Of a DNA stretch of 64,000 nt, positions 35,891 through 45,200 are shown piece after piece; position 1 is the stretch's first letter; the number at the start of each line of letters is the position of its first letter. The notes beneath the pieces were generated by a model. It made no database searches and was not told the DNA's origin. It saw only the letters and a list, made by a program, of their open reading frames with translations. Where the stretch lies: the NCBI GenBank assembly GCA_017449675.1, contig JAFTFG010000007.1, forward strand, positions 23,554 through 87,553, in the 5' to 3' direction. This DNA comes from Prevotella sp. (GTDB taxonomy: Bacteria > Bacteroidota > Bacteroidia > Bacteroidales > Bacteroidaceae). The translations under genes and the position numbers were made by a program.

Positions 35891-37780
35891 ATGCAAAGAA
35901 TACTGACCATAATTCTTGTCCTGTTGGTGACGGCTCCTGCTGTTGCTATTGAAAGTGATGGGGGAATAGATCCTGCATTGAAGGCAGAAAGCAAGCGTCG
36001 TGTAGACCATATCCGCGACCTTTATAACTATGATAAGAACGACTCGTTGATCATACAGGCACACGAAGACTTGAAATTCCACAGCCAGCATGGATTGTGG
36101 GAAAACTATTACGACACATGGTTGCATCTGGTGAATACCTATGTGTTCAGTGGAAAGGTAAATACGGGTTTGCAGGAAGTCAAGCAGATGCATAAGGACG
36201 CTGCCGAGCGGAACGACAAATATGGACTTGCCCTTGCCAACTATGCGATGGGTAATGCCTATATCAATATGGGGTACACCGATGAGGCGCTCCAATGTTA
36301 CAGGAAGGGCTTGGGGCATATTCATTCGTTAGAGAAAGTTCCTCATGTTGTTAATGATGTCTATTCCTATTATTGTGATGCCCTTAATGAGCAGAAAAAT
36401 TATGGAGAGATGAAAAAAGTCACTGCCCAATGGAGAAAGTTTCTGGAGCAGCAGACTTCTGATGGTAATAAACTCAACAGGGTTAGTTATGACGTATGGT
36501 GGGCGTACTATTACATCGCCTGTGCTCAATGTGATCTGGGGCTCGGTCTGCTTGATGATGCGGAGAAAGATCTTGATGAGACAGACAAACGTTCGGAAGG
36601 CAGTGGAGAGTTTATTCCAATGAGTGTGTTGTATTATCGTGCTCAACTCTATCTTCAGCGGAAGGATTACCAAAAAGCCATTGATTTTAATGACCGTCGC
36701 TACCAAAAGAGCAAGGGCTATGACGATAAGTCGTCCATGGTACTGATCTACAAGCAGCGTGCAGAGATACTCGATGGACTTGGACGTTATCAGGAGGCTG
36801 TACAGATGTATAGGAACCTGCATGAGTTGAAGGACTCCATCTACAAGCGGGATGCTCGTACGCAGATCAATGAGTTGAGTGCTCTCTTCCATGTCAATGA
36901 GTTAGAGATGGAACAACGACTTACCCGTAGCAGGAACATGATGAATACGGCGGTTGTCATTGCCATTGCTCTGGCACTGCTGGTTGGCTACTGGTATTGG
37001 ATGAACCGCAGGTTGAAGAGAAAGAATGCGGAACTTGCCGAGATGAGTCGCCAATTAACCGAGAAGAACGAGGAACTGACTATTGCCCTCGACCATGCGG
37101 GAGAGTCAGACCGCATGAAGACCAATTTCATCAAGAATGTCTCTCATGAGATACGGACACCGTTGAATATCCTCTCGGGCTTCTCTCAGATGTTGGCGAT
37201 GCCAGATGCCGACCTTCCTGTAGAGGTACGGCAGGAGGCGAGTCTGAAGATACAGGAGAATACCAACCGTATCACGACACTCATCAACCAGTTGCTTGCT
37301 CTTTCGGAAACCAACAGCCGTACCCATATCGAGCGTTCTGATTCTCTGAGTGTCAGTATGCTGTGTGCTAATGCGATAACGATGAGCGGTGTCGCTGATA
37401 AACCGGACTATCATTTTGATTTTGTCATGGAATCTGTTGATGACCTGGTCATCCAGACCTCAGCGCATTATGCGACATCGGCTCTTGCCCATCTGTTGGG
37501 GAATGCGTTGAAGTTCACCCCCTCGGGTGGCACGGTTCGCCTGCATTGTACGTTAGAGGACGGCTTTGTCAAGATGACGGTGGAGGATACCGGCTGTGGT
37601 GTTCCTGCGGACAAGGCGGAGGATATTTTCAGGGAGTTCGTCCAACTTGACGAGTTTAAGGACGGCGTGGGTATCGGACTTCCTTTGAGCCGTAATGTGG
37701 CACGTCGCCTTGGCGGTGATGTCGTCCTTGACACCAGTTATACCGGGGGAGCGAGATTTATCCTCACATTGCCAGTATAA
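35891..37780 (+). CDS. TPR-repeat membrane sensor histidine kinase
   Basis: A 629-residue protein: signal peptide, periplasmic TPR repeats (about residues 30-330, e.g. ANYAMGNAYINMGYTDEALQCY), a membrane helix (NTAVVIAIALALLVGYWYW), a short coiled coil, HisKA with H-box FIKNVSHEIRTPLNILSGF, and HATPase_c with NALKFTP, DTGCGVP and GVGIGLPL. No receiver domain and no adjacent response regulator. It is placed 7 bp after the last glycosidase gene, so it is probably co-transcribed with the sugar locus. Confidence 0.92.
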   Translation: MQRILTIILVLLVTAPAVAIESDGGIDPALKAESKRRVDHIRDLYNYDKNDSLIIQAHEDLKFHSQHGLWENYYDTWLHLVNTYVFSGKVNTGLQEVKQMHKDAAERNDKYGLALANYAMGNAYINMGYTDEALQCYRKGLGHIHSLEKVPHVVNDVYSYYCDALNEQKNYGEMKKVTAQWRKFLEQQTSDGNKLNRVSYDVWWAYYYIACAQCDLGLGLLDDAEKDLDETDKRSEGSGEFIPMSVLYYRAQLYLQRKDYQKAIDFNDRRYQKSKGYDDKSSMVLIYKQRAEILDGLGRYQEAVQMYRNLHELKDSIYKRDARTQINELSALFHVNELEMEQRLTRSRNMMNTAVVIAIALALLVGYWYWMNRRLKRKNAELAEMSRQLTEKNEELTIALDHAGESDRMKTNFIKNVSHEIRTPLNILSGFSQMLAMPDADLPVEVRQEASLKIQENTNRITTLINQLLALSETNSRTHIERSDSLSVSMLCANAITMSGVADKPDYHFDFVMESVDDLVIQTSAHYATSALAHLLGNALKFTPSGGTVRLHCTLEDGFVKMTVEDTGCGVPADKAEDIFREFVQLDEFKDGVGIGLPLSRNVARRLGGDVVLDTSYTGGARFILTLPV

Positions 37781-37812
37781 GAAGGATGTGATACAACACA
37801 TTCTTCTTTTTG
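37779..37812. terminator. Bidirectional terminator between histidine kinase and HU-like gene
   Basis: A 12-bp stem with one mismatch (37779-37790 with 37797-37808), six-base loop ATACAA, then TTTT. It lies between convergent genes and overlaps the kinase stop codon. Confidence 0.75.
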
Positions 37813-37831
37813 TTTCAGAATGAAAAGAGAA

Positions 37832-38218
37832 CTATCCTTTCTCTTTCTCAAATTTCAGATCTTGGTAGAGTTCTGGACTGCCTCCACTGCTCTCTGGCAG
37901 GAAGTGGAGGCGGACACCACGGATGTGCTTCTTCGCCTTGAAATCCTTGGGGTCATCCACTTTCTCACTCTCTATCTCCAACTTCATCGTTCCCCAGGTA
38001 TATAATTTCACCTTGTCCCCCTGTCTGAGATGATAGTTAATGACATGGGAGAGTCCCATCATAATGGTGGTGACGGCACCCTCGTCAATGCCGTCACGTA
38101 AGGCTACTTCCCTGATAATCTCGTCGCTGCTGACTGTCCTGTGATGGATAGTCTTTGCCTTATACTTGCCGAAGGTAGGTAGTTTCGGCTTGGTCTCTTT
38201 CACTAATTTGTATTTCAT
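37832..38218 (-). CDS. HU-like DNA-binding protein
   Basis: A 128-residue protein with the helix and beta-arm pattern of HU-family proteins (TVSSDEIIREVALRDGIDEGAVTTIMMGLSHVINYHLRQGDKV, then LYTWGTMKLEIESEKVDDP). It is the Bacteroidetes HU-like (HU-HIG) form, with a basic N-terminal extension. It is probably a nucleoid-associated protein. The gene is alone, and its upstream region holds the palindromic repeats at 38343-38466. Confidence 0.85.
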   Translation of the reverse strand: MKYKLVKETKPKLPTFGKYKAKTIHHRTVSSDEIIREVALRDGIDEGAVTTIMMGLSHVINYHLRQGDKVKLYTWGTMKLEIESEKVDDPKDFKAKKHIRGVRLHFLPESSGGSPELYQDLKFEKEKG

Positions 38219-38342
38219 ATCTTCTTCTGCTTATGGCGGTAGAGGTAACTCATACGAAATTGCATCATAATAGTTCGTTTGGTAGGTTAAACAATGAAGG
38301 TTACTCCTATCTGACAGCAAATAACGTGCCAACTTTTTATCA

Positions 38343-38466
38343 AATTCTCTAGAGAATTGACCCGAAAAAGAGGCACTTTCCAGCCCGTTAGGTGCCTGCA
38401 AACGCTCCAATTCTCTAGAGAATTCAATCACCATCTAGGCACTTCCACCTGGTTCCCTCTAGGGAA
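38343..38466. repeat. Palindrome cluster upstream of the HU-like gene
   Basis: The perfect 16-bp palindrome AATTCTCTAGAGAATT occurs twice (38343-38358 and 38409-38424), 66 bp apart. A related inverted repeat TTCCCT-CT-AGGGAA lies at 38453-38466. Between them, GGCAC and GTGCC words recur. All lie in the gene-free stretch 38219-38575. A 67-codon frame spans the first two palindromes, but I do not count it as a gene. This may be a REP-type repeat or a cluster of operators. Apart from this and the hairpin at 38541-38571 I see nothing in the gap. Confidence 0.75.
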
Positions 38467-38540
38467 GCACGGCATCACAACCTTATGACGACCTTGAAAA
38501 GGTTGCATATGCGGTGGCTATCGGTGTTTTTGCTTTCACT

Positions 38541-38572
38541 AAGAAGCCTGAGCATATCGCCCAGGCTTCTTT
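38541..38572 (-). terminator. Terminator after the symporter gene
   Basis: A 10-bp perfect stem (AAGAAGCCTG and CAGGCTTCTT) directly behind the symporter stop, read on the minus strand. The U-tract is weak. Confidence 0.6.
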
Positions 38573-38575
38573 AAG

Positions 38576-40099
38576 TTATTTGTAGCATTCGAAAATCTTG
38601 TCGACTGTCTCACGGTTCATCTTGGGAGACAGCAGACTGACAATCCACACCACAGGGAAACCGCCTACCATAGCGATGGCTCCGCAGTTGATGGGGTTGA
38701 TGGGATTACCGATGAGCATGTTGACAACGGTGATGCCTACGCCCCAGATGAAGCAGGCCCATACACTGGCAGTCGTCACTCCACGCCAGTAGAGCCCCAA
38801 CATAAACGGTGCGAGGAAGGCACCGGCCAGTGCACCCCATGAGATACCCATCAGTTGGGCGATGAAGGTGGGCGGATTGAGGGCGATGAGCAGGGAGATG
38901 GCGATGAAGAACATGATGAGTACACGCATCACTACCACCTTACGACGCTCAATCTTCTCTGCAACGGTATCGTCAATGGTGCCTTCCTCTACCTCACCAG
39001 GCAGTGATTTCTTGTCACGATAGATCAGGTCGAGGGTCATCGTACTACTAGAGGTAAGTACCAGTGATGCCAGTGTTGACATCGAGGCAGAGAGAACCAA
39101 GAGGACAACGAGGGCAATCAGGATGTCGGGTAGGGTGACGAGCATGGAGGGTACGATACTGTCGAAGGCCAGTTTACCGTTAGGCAGTACGGGGGGCATC
39201 CCAAACAGTCGTCCGAATCCTCCGAGGAAATAACAGCCGCCAGCCACGATGAAGGCAAAAACGGTAGAAATGATGGTACCGCGACGGATGGCACTCTCAT
39301 CGGTGATGGAATAGAACTTACCCACCATCTGTGGCAGTCCCCATGTACCTAAGGAGGTCAGTATGACGACACCTAACAGTCCCCAGGGGTCCGGCCCGAA
39401 CCAGGTTGCGAAACTGCCATTCACGGCAGGATTGGTATCAGAGGGGAGTGCCGCCATCTTCTCTACAGCTTGGAAGAGACCACCTTGTACGTTGAGGACG
39501 GCGATGATGACAGCCACAATACCGAAGAGCATGATGATACCCTGTATGAAGTCATTCATGGCTGTCGCTTTATAACCGCCGAGGATCACATAGACAGCGG
39601 TGAGGATGGCCATGATCACCACGCAATACTCATAGGGAACACCGAATCCCATCTCGAAGAGCGTGGAGATACCTTTATACACTCCTGCGGTATAGGGTAT
39701 TAAGAAGACAAAGGCGATGATGGAGGCTGCCACACGCAGACCCTGATCACTGAAACGCGTTCCGAAGAAATCAGGCATGGTACGCGACTCGATATGCTGG
39801 GTCATCAACTTGGTACGGCGGCCTAGGATCATCCAGGCGAGAAGGGAGCCGATGACGGCATTACCCACACCGATCCAGGTACTGGAGAGTCCGTATTTCC
39901 ATCCGAACTGTCCGGCATAGCCTACGAAGACAACAGCCGAGAAATAGGAGGTGCCGTAGGCGAAGGCTGTCAGCCAAGGACCAACGGAGCGTCCACCCAA
40001 TACGAAACCGTCAACACTACTGGCCTGTTTGCGGGAGTAGAGTCCCACACCTACCATCACGACCAGGAAGATGATGGTCAGGAGTACTTTGATAAACAT
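38576..40099 (-). CDS. Sodium:solute symporter (SSS family)
   Basis: A 507-residue inner-membrane transporter with about 13 membrane helices, typical of the SSS family (PutP, PanF and sugar carriers). Seen: an early GVGLYSRKQASSVDGFVLGGRSVGPW segment, then the conserved FAYGTSYFSAVVFVGYAGQ and YVILGGYKATAMNDFIQGIIM stretches. Substrate is not evident. It is last in the minus-strand run metallo-hydrolase, porin, symporter, with a 19-bp gap from the porin, so the two could move the same compound across outer and inner membranes. Confidence 0.9.
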   Translation of the reverse strand: MFIKVLLTIIFLVVMVGVGLYSRKQASSVDGFVLGGRSVGPWLTAFAYGTSYFSAVVFVGYAGQFGWKYGLSSTWIGVGNAVIGSLLAWMILGRRTKLMTQHIESRTMPDFFGTRFSDQGLRVAASIIAFVFLIPYTAGVYKGISTLFEMGFGVPYEYCVVIMAILTAVYVILGGYKATAMNDFIQGIIMLFGIVAVIIAVLNVQGGLFQAVEKMAALPSDTNPAVNGSFATWFGPDPWGLLGVVILTSLGTWGLPQMVGKFYSITDESAIRRGTIISTVFAFIVAGGCYFLGGFGRLFGMPPVLPNGKLAFDSIVPSMLVTLPDILIALVVLLVLSASMSTLASLVLTSSSTMTLDLIYRDKKSLPGEVEEGTIDDTVAEKIERRKVVVMRVLIMFFIAISLLIALNPPTFIAQLMGISWGALAGAFLAPFMLGLYWRGVTTASVWACFIWGVGITVVNMLIGNPINPINCGAIAMVGGFPVVWIVSLLSPKMNRETVDKIFECYK

Positions 40100-40118
40100 G
40101 GTGTTGTTATTTAGTTTT

Positions 40119-41240
40119 TTAATGTTTGATCTTCTTACCTGTATAGTCGAGGCGAATCTGCATCTGGGCCATCACGGCGTGGTTGGCACCGTGTGTGAAG
40201 ACTCCATTGGCGAGGTAGGCACTCTTATAAACATACTGTACCTGTATACGGCACTTACGGAAGAACCAGTATTGTAGACCTGCGATCGCCTTGTGCTGAT
40301 CCATGCCCAGGGAGGTGTTGAAGTTGAAAAAATCATAGGATCCTACAAACTCCAGTCGTTTCCACAGGGGGATGGCACCTGTCAGATAGGCACCGCGACT
40401 GGTGGCATTACCGTCCTTACCCTCCAGATATTCGCCATGTAGGTTGAAGTCCTTTGACTTATAGTCGAAACCTATCGTCCAGCGATTACGCTTGTAATCA
40501 TCACCCACCTCGATCTCTGGATTATACGGGGATGTGGCAATGGCGTGTCCGCGTCCGATCTGTCCTGTGGCCACAAGGTTCAGTCCCTTCACGGGTCGAT
40601 ACTCCAGTCGTCCGATGAAGTCTTTCTCCTTGTTGCCGTCTTTCTTGTTGATACCCTGTCCGTTCATCACCTGTGCTTCGTAGCGCAACTTACCGTCATT
40701 GGTCTCACCGAAGATGGCGAGTCCGAGGTCACGGCCATACTGTACACCCATCAGAGGGTCACTGCCACAGCCCGTCAGATAGGTCACACCTTCTGAATAG
40801 ACATCAATAGCCTCCATAGCGGTAGGGGATAGGGGATTTTCTAGAGAAACGCCGTTCTTGAACTGTCCCAGGCGAACGGTGAAGGCCTTGTTGTTAGAAA
40901 AGCGGTAGTCGGTATAGAACTCTTGTACTACGCTTGAGAAGTCGTGCATAAACAGGAACGACCATCTGTCTGTGATTTGGGCGTTAGCCCAGAAGAGAAT
41001 ACGCTTGAGTTCGAAGGTTCCTTTGTCTTCTCCCCCTTGGTGCGTGTAGTTGAAACCTCCTTGTGCGTATCCATGTAGTTCGATACGGTCGGAAATGTCT
41101 TTCAACCACTCTAGTTCTGTTTTCTTCCCCTGTTCCTCATCAGGTGTGACAGAGGATGTCGATTGTCCCATGGCTGCAGTGCTGCTGAATACAGCAAGGG
41201 CGACGGCTAATAAAGCCTCTTTGAAAAATTGTTTTCTCAT
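40119..41240 (-). CDS. Outer-membrane porin (phosphate-selective porin O/P-like)
   Basis: A 373-residue protein with a signal peptide (ends AAMGQ, about residue 26) and alternating beta-strand character throughout, as in a 16-stranded porin. The segments IELHGYAQGGFNYTHQ and FLFMHDFSSVVQEFYTDYRFS agree with the porin O/P-type family of Bacteroidetes. Despite the family name, phosphate need not be the substrate. The CGATAT array lies 37 bp upstream of its start; no TAnnTTTG promoter is seen there, so it is probably read through from the metallo-hydrolase gene. Confidence 0.85.
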   Translation of the reverse strand: MRKQFFKEALLAVALAVFSSTAAMGQSTSSVTPDEEQGKKTELEWLKDISDRIELHGYAQGGFNYTHQGGEDKGTFELKRILFWANAQITDRWSFLFMHDFSSVVQEFYTDYRFSNNKAFTVRLGQFKNGVSLENPLSPTAMEAIDVYSEGVTYLTGCGSDPLMGVQYGRDLGLAIFGETNDGKLRYEAQVMNGQGINKKDGNKEKDFIGRLEYRPVKGLNLVATGQIGRGHAIATSPYNPEIEVGDDYKRNRWTIGFDYKSKDFNLHGEYLEGKDGNATSRGAYLTGAIPLWKRLEFVGSYDFFNFNTSLGMDQHKAIAGLQYWFFRKCRIQVQYVYKSAYLANGVFTHGANHAVMAQMQIRLDYTGKKIKH

Positions 41241-41277
41241 CTTGATTTAATGTTTATATTGGTTTAAATTGTTATTT

Positions 41278-41343
41278 CGATATATCGATATTGCGATATA
41301 CCGATATACCGATATACCGATATTGCGATATGCCGATATTGCG
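41278..41343. repeat. CGATATNN octamer array (8 units)
   Basis: Eight tandem 8-bp units, each CGATAT plus a variable dinucleotide (AT, TG, AC, AC, AC, TG, GC, TG), followed by CG. It fills most of the gap between the metallo-hydrolase stop and the porin start. It is the longest of three such arrays in the window. Confidence 0.95.
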
Positions 41344-41346
41344 AGA

Positions 41347-42078
41347 CTATTTATATTGGCGGATTCTTACGTCGATGCCACTGCCTGCCAATAGCATGGT
41401 GACCTTGCGGATAGGCGTGTCGCTATAGTGGTAGGGAAACAATACTTTGGGCTTGATGGTCTTGGCAGCCTTGACCAGTTGATCAGGTGTCATGGTATAC
41501 GGCTGATTACAGGGCAGGAAAGCAATGTCAATGTCTTTGATATCGGCCATCTCGGGGATGTCCTCCGTGTCACCGGCCACATAGATGCGCAGGTCCTCTA
41601 TCGTCAGGATATATCCGTTGTCACGTCCTTTGGGGTGATACTTCTCATGTCCGGGGGTTGTGTTATAGGCGGGTACTGCCTCCACTGTGACATTGTCACA
41701 TACCTCAGTCTGGTCACCATTGGCCATCATATAACCGCTACCCCACTGCGAATATACATTATTGTTGCAGTAGACCACCGTGTAGTTACGGCGTAGCATG
41801 GTGAGGGCCATCGAGTCGAAGTGGTCGAAATGCTCGTGGGTCACGAAGATAAAGTTGGCCTTGGGCCATGAGGAGAAGTCTGTATGGGGTTCTACACGGG
41901 TCACAGGATCGAAGTAGAAAACCTTACCGTCATACTCCATCATGATACTGGCATGCTTGATGCATGTGATCTTTACCGACTTGCCGGATGCTGTCTTAAA
42001 TACATCTGTCTCCTGACGTTGCGCCATACCTGTCAGTGCCAGGCATAGGGCCATGATTACAAAACTCAGTCTTTTCAT
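41347..42078 (-). CDS. Secreted MBL-fold metallo-hydrolase
   Basis: A 243-residue protein with a signal peptide (MKRLSFVIMALCLALTGMAQ). The metal-binding motif THEHFDHFDS (H-x-H-x-D-H), a later AVPAYNTTPGHEKYHP region, and YVAGDTEDIPEM giving the Asp ligand match the UlaG-like branch of the metallo-beta-lactamase fold. Substrate unknown; UlaG relatives act on lactones or phosphodiesters. First gene of the minus-strand run into the porin and symporter. Confidence 0.87.
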   Translation of the reverse strand: MKRLSFVIMALCLALTGMAQRQETDVFKTASGKSVKITCIKHASIMMEYDGKVFYFDPVTRVEPHTDFSSWPKANFIFVTHEHFDHFDSMALTMLRRNYTVVYCNNNVYSQWGSGYMMANGDQTEVCDNVTVEAVPAYNTTPGHEKYHPKGRDNGYILTIEDLRIYVAGDTEDIPEMADIKDIDIAFLPCNQPYTMTPDQLVKAAKTIKPKVLFPYHYSDTPIRKVTMLLAGSGIDVRIRQYK

Positions 42079-42107
42079 TTTGTCATACTGTTTTGGTTAA
42101 TTGGCGA

Positions 42108-42115
42108 CAAAATTA
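42108..42115 (-). promoter_or_regulatory. -7 element for the metallo-hydrolase gene
   Basis: TAATTTTG on the minus strand, 30 bp before the ATG. The -33 element is not clear. Confidence 0.5.
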
Positions 42116-42209
42116 CAGAATTTAAAGCAAACAACCAAGTATTTCCTGTTACTAAATCGTTTACGAAGTGATTTTCGCAAAATTGTATGGGAGTATAAAT
42201 ACTTTTTCT

Positions 42210-42217
42210 TACTTTTG
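42210..42217 (+). promoter_or_regulatory. -7 element for the pectate lyase gene
   Basis: TACTTTTG, 31 bp before the ATG at 42249. About 40 bp further up, AAATCGTTTACGAA (near 42156-42171) shares CGTTTACG with the LacI-type operators at 22686 and 46754, but it breaks the palindrome by one extra base and is only a weak operator candidate. Confidence 0.6.
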
Positions 42218-42248
42218 CAGCAACAAAAACGACTAAAAACAAATACGA

Positions 42249-45200
42249 ATGAAGAAACTATTACTTTTTTGTTGGATGGTGATGCTGTGTGCAGTATCAT
42301 CCCAAGCAGCGATTACGATTACAGAGCAAGGCGGTTGGTTTGAGGCCGGCTATGTGACATGGACCGGTGACAATCAAGACTATACTGTGTACATCCGTCC
42401 GGAAGGTGGCTCCTATACGGCTATTGACAAGGAACTGGTGCGTAAGTATGCCGACTATTATCGTGCTGACATGGTAGGCTTGAAGGCTGGTAACTATCAG
42501 TTCAAGATTGAAGGAAAGAGTAATCATGATGTGGTAGAGTCCGACGTGTTCTATGCTACACCACATGATCGCTCCGGTTTTGCCCATGTTGGTATGCCGG
42601 GTGGTATCGGTGCCTATAAGAACGATGGAACGCTGAAGGACAATGCCCGTGTTATTTATGTGACAGCCAATACTGCTAAAACGGTAAAATGTAACGTCTC
42701 AGACGGGAAGACGGATACAGAGTACACTGGTCTGCAGGCTATCATTGCTGCCTTTGAGAAAGGTAAAGAGACCCGTCCGTTGGCTATTCGTATTGTCGGT
42801 ACTGTCAAGAAAGCCGATTGCGATTCCTTTGGTTCTAGTGCAGAGGGTATTCAGGTAAAGGGTAAGAGTGGCTCTGTCGATATGAATATCACGATAGAGG
42901 GTATCGGAAATGACGCTACCACGCATGGTTTCGGATTCCTTATCCGTAATGCATGTAGCATCGAACTTCGTAACTTTGCCAATATGATTTGTATGGACGA
43001 CTGTGTGTCTCTCGATACGGATAACCATCATGTGTGGGTTCATAATATGGACTTCTTCTATGGTGGTACAGGAGGTGACTCTGACCAGGCAAAGGGTGAT
43101 GGTACTGTGGATATCAAGGGTAAGTCAAGTCATATCACCGTATCCTACAACCACTTCTATGATTCTGGTAAGTGCTCACTAGGTGGTATGAAGAGCGAGA
43201 CGGAGGCTTGTTGGATGACCTATCACCACAACTGGTTCGACCACTCCGACTCTCGTCATCCTCGTATCCGTACAGCCTTTTATCACTGCTACAATAACTA
43301 TTACGACGGTAACTCTAAGTATGGTGTCGGTGTGACATGTGGCGGTTCTTCCTTCGTAGAGGCCAACTATTTCCGTAACTGTAAGTATCCGATGCTGATC
43401 TCCAAGCAGGGTACTGATGCTGAGGGCTCCGGTACATTCTCCGGTGAGAATGGTGGTGTCAATAAGGCTTACAATAACGTGATTATCAACCCTCGCAAGG
43501 TGCAATACTATGATGGTAGCCAGACTGATGGTAAATGGGATGCCGTACTTGTTGACAATCGTGACGACGAAGTGACAGCCAAGGCATTCACCGGTGGTAC
43601 TTCATATAATAGTGCGGCAGATGTAGCAGCACGTACTACTTATATTGAGAATAAGATGGACAATCCAGAGGATATCCCAGAGATCGTACGTGGCACACTG
43701 GGTGCAGGCCGCCTGCAACATGGTGACTTCAAGTGGGTGTTCAACAACTCCCTACAGGACGAGAACTATGATGTGATTGGTGAGTTGAAGACGGCATTGG
43801 TTAATTATGAGTCTACAGTAATCAGTTTTGCTGACGGAACAGCACTGAGTAGTCGTACTCCCGCCACATCAACAGTTGATGGCGGTGACGGTAAGGGTAT
43901 TGACCAGGAGACCAATGATGCCTATGTGCCCTCATGGGCTGGTGGCGGTGGTTCTATCGCTTCAGGTAAACAGGTGATTGGTGAGGATGGACAGTATTTC
44001 TGGTTTAATGCGGCTAATGCGACACAGGTAAACACCTATCTCACTGATGGTGGCGAGAATGGTGTCAGTACGATTTCCACGACAGGTGAGTTTAAACCTA
44101 GCCGTGAGATCACCAATTCAAAGGTCGGCTCATGCTCTGACTATATCGGTTCGATCCTCATTCCCAGCAAGGGACACCTTACATTATATAATGCCGCAGG
44201 CATCTCTTCTGCCGCATTCTATGTCTCCAGTGGCGGTGAGCAGACCTGGCAAATCTCTGTCAGCACTGACGGTAACTCATTTACTAACATGGGTAGTGCT
44301 ATTTCCGGTAAGACGGCTGAGCATCCGACAGCGGCTTTTACCGATGCAGCAGGTACTTATAAATATGTACGTATCACCAATACCAATAGTAGTGCCCGTG
44401 ACGTACAGGGTATCAAGGTGTATGTCCCTCTTGGCGCTTCTGATCTGACGGCTCTGACAACTTCCACTATTGAGATCAATGAAAGTCAGACCTATACGCT
44501 GACTAAAGGTACCGACTATAGTACATCCTGTACTGGTGCTATTACCTACAAGTCCAGTTCTACGAAGGTAGCCACGATCGATGAGAATGGTAAGATTACC
44601 CCATTGTCACAGGGTAAGACAACTATTACCTTGACACAGGCAAATGATGAACTTCTGAATGGTGGTACGCTAACCTTCAAGGTGGAAGTGACTGACAACC
44701 GTGCGGCATCAGACTTGACATTGGCAACAGAAGCAGAGGTTACGGTAAATAAGGGTAATACCTTGCAGATTAGTGCTACCTGTTCGAATGCCCTGACATA
44801 TACCTCAGGGGCTCCCTCTATCGCTACCGTAAGTAATACGGGCTTGATCACTGCTGTCGCATTTGGTACGGCTACTATTACTGTCAGTGATCCGGGAAGC
44901 GCCACCCACAGACCGGGGCAGAAGACCATTGTGGTGACGGTTCCAGATAACCGTGCTGTTTCCGCATTAGCCGTTACACCTGACGAGATTACTGTCAACC
45001 GTAATGCGACCACAGATATCTCTACAACCGTTTCTAATGCCAAGGGTGCCGTGTCCTATCGTTCTACTGACGAGGAGATTGCTACCGTAAATGCTGCGGG
45101 TGTTGTAACGGGTATCCTTTCTGGTGAAGCAGTTATTGTTGTGTCTGACCAAGGCGACGATACTACAAAACCGGGTACTGTCAATGTGACTGTCAAGGTG

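Noticed and set aside
38231-38434. 67-codon minus-strand frame across the palindromes
   Set aside because: The repeated EFSRE words are simply the palindrome translated twice; there is no promoter, and I see no recognisable domain. Treated as a repeat, not a gene.
41278-41343. Transposon end or dif site
   Set aside because: The array is a simple period-8 tandem repeat without transposase, target duplication or a single palindromic core.
42156-42171. Third full LacI-type operator upstream of the pectate lyase
   Set aside because: Shares only CGTTTACG and flanks; an extra base breaks the central AAACGTTT palindrome. Kept only as a weak relative.
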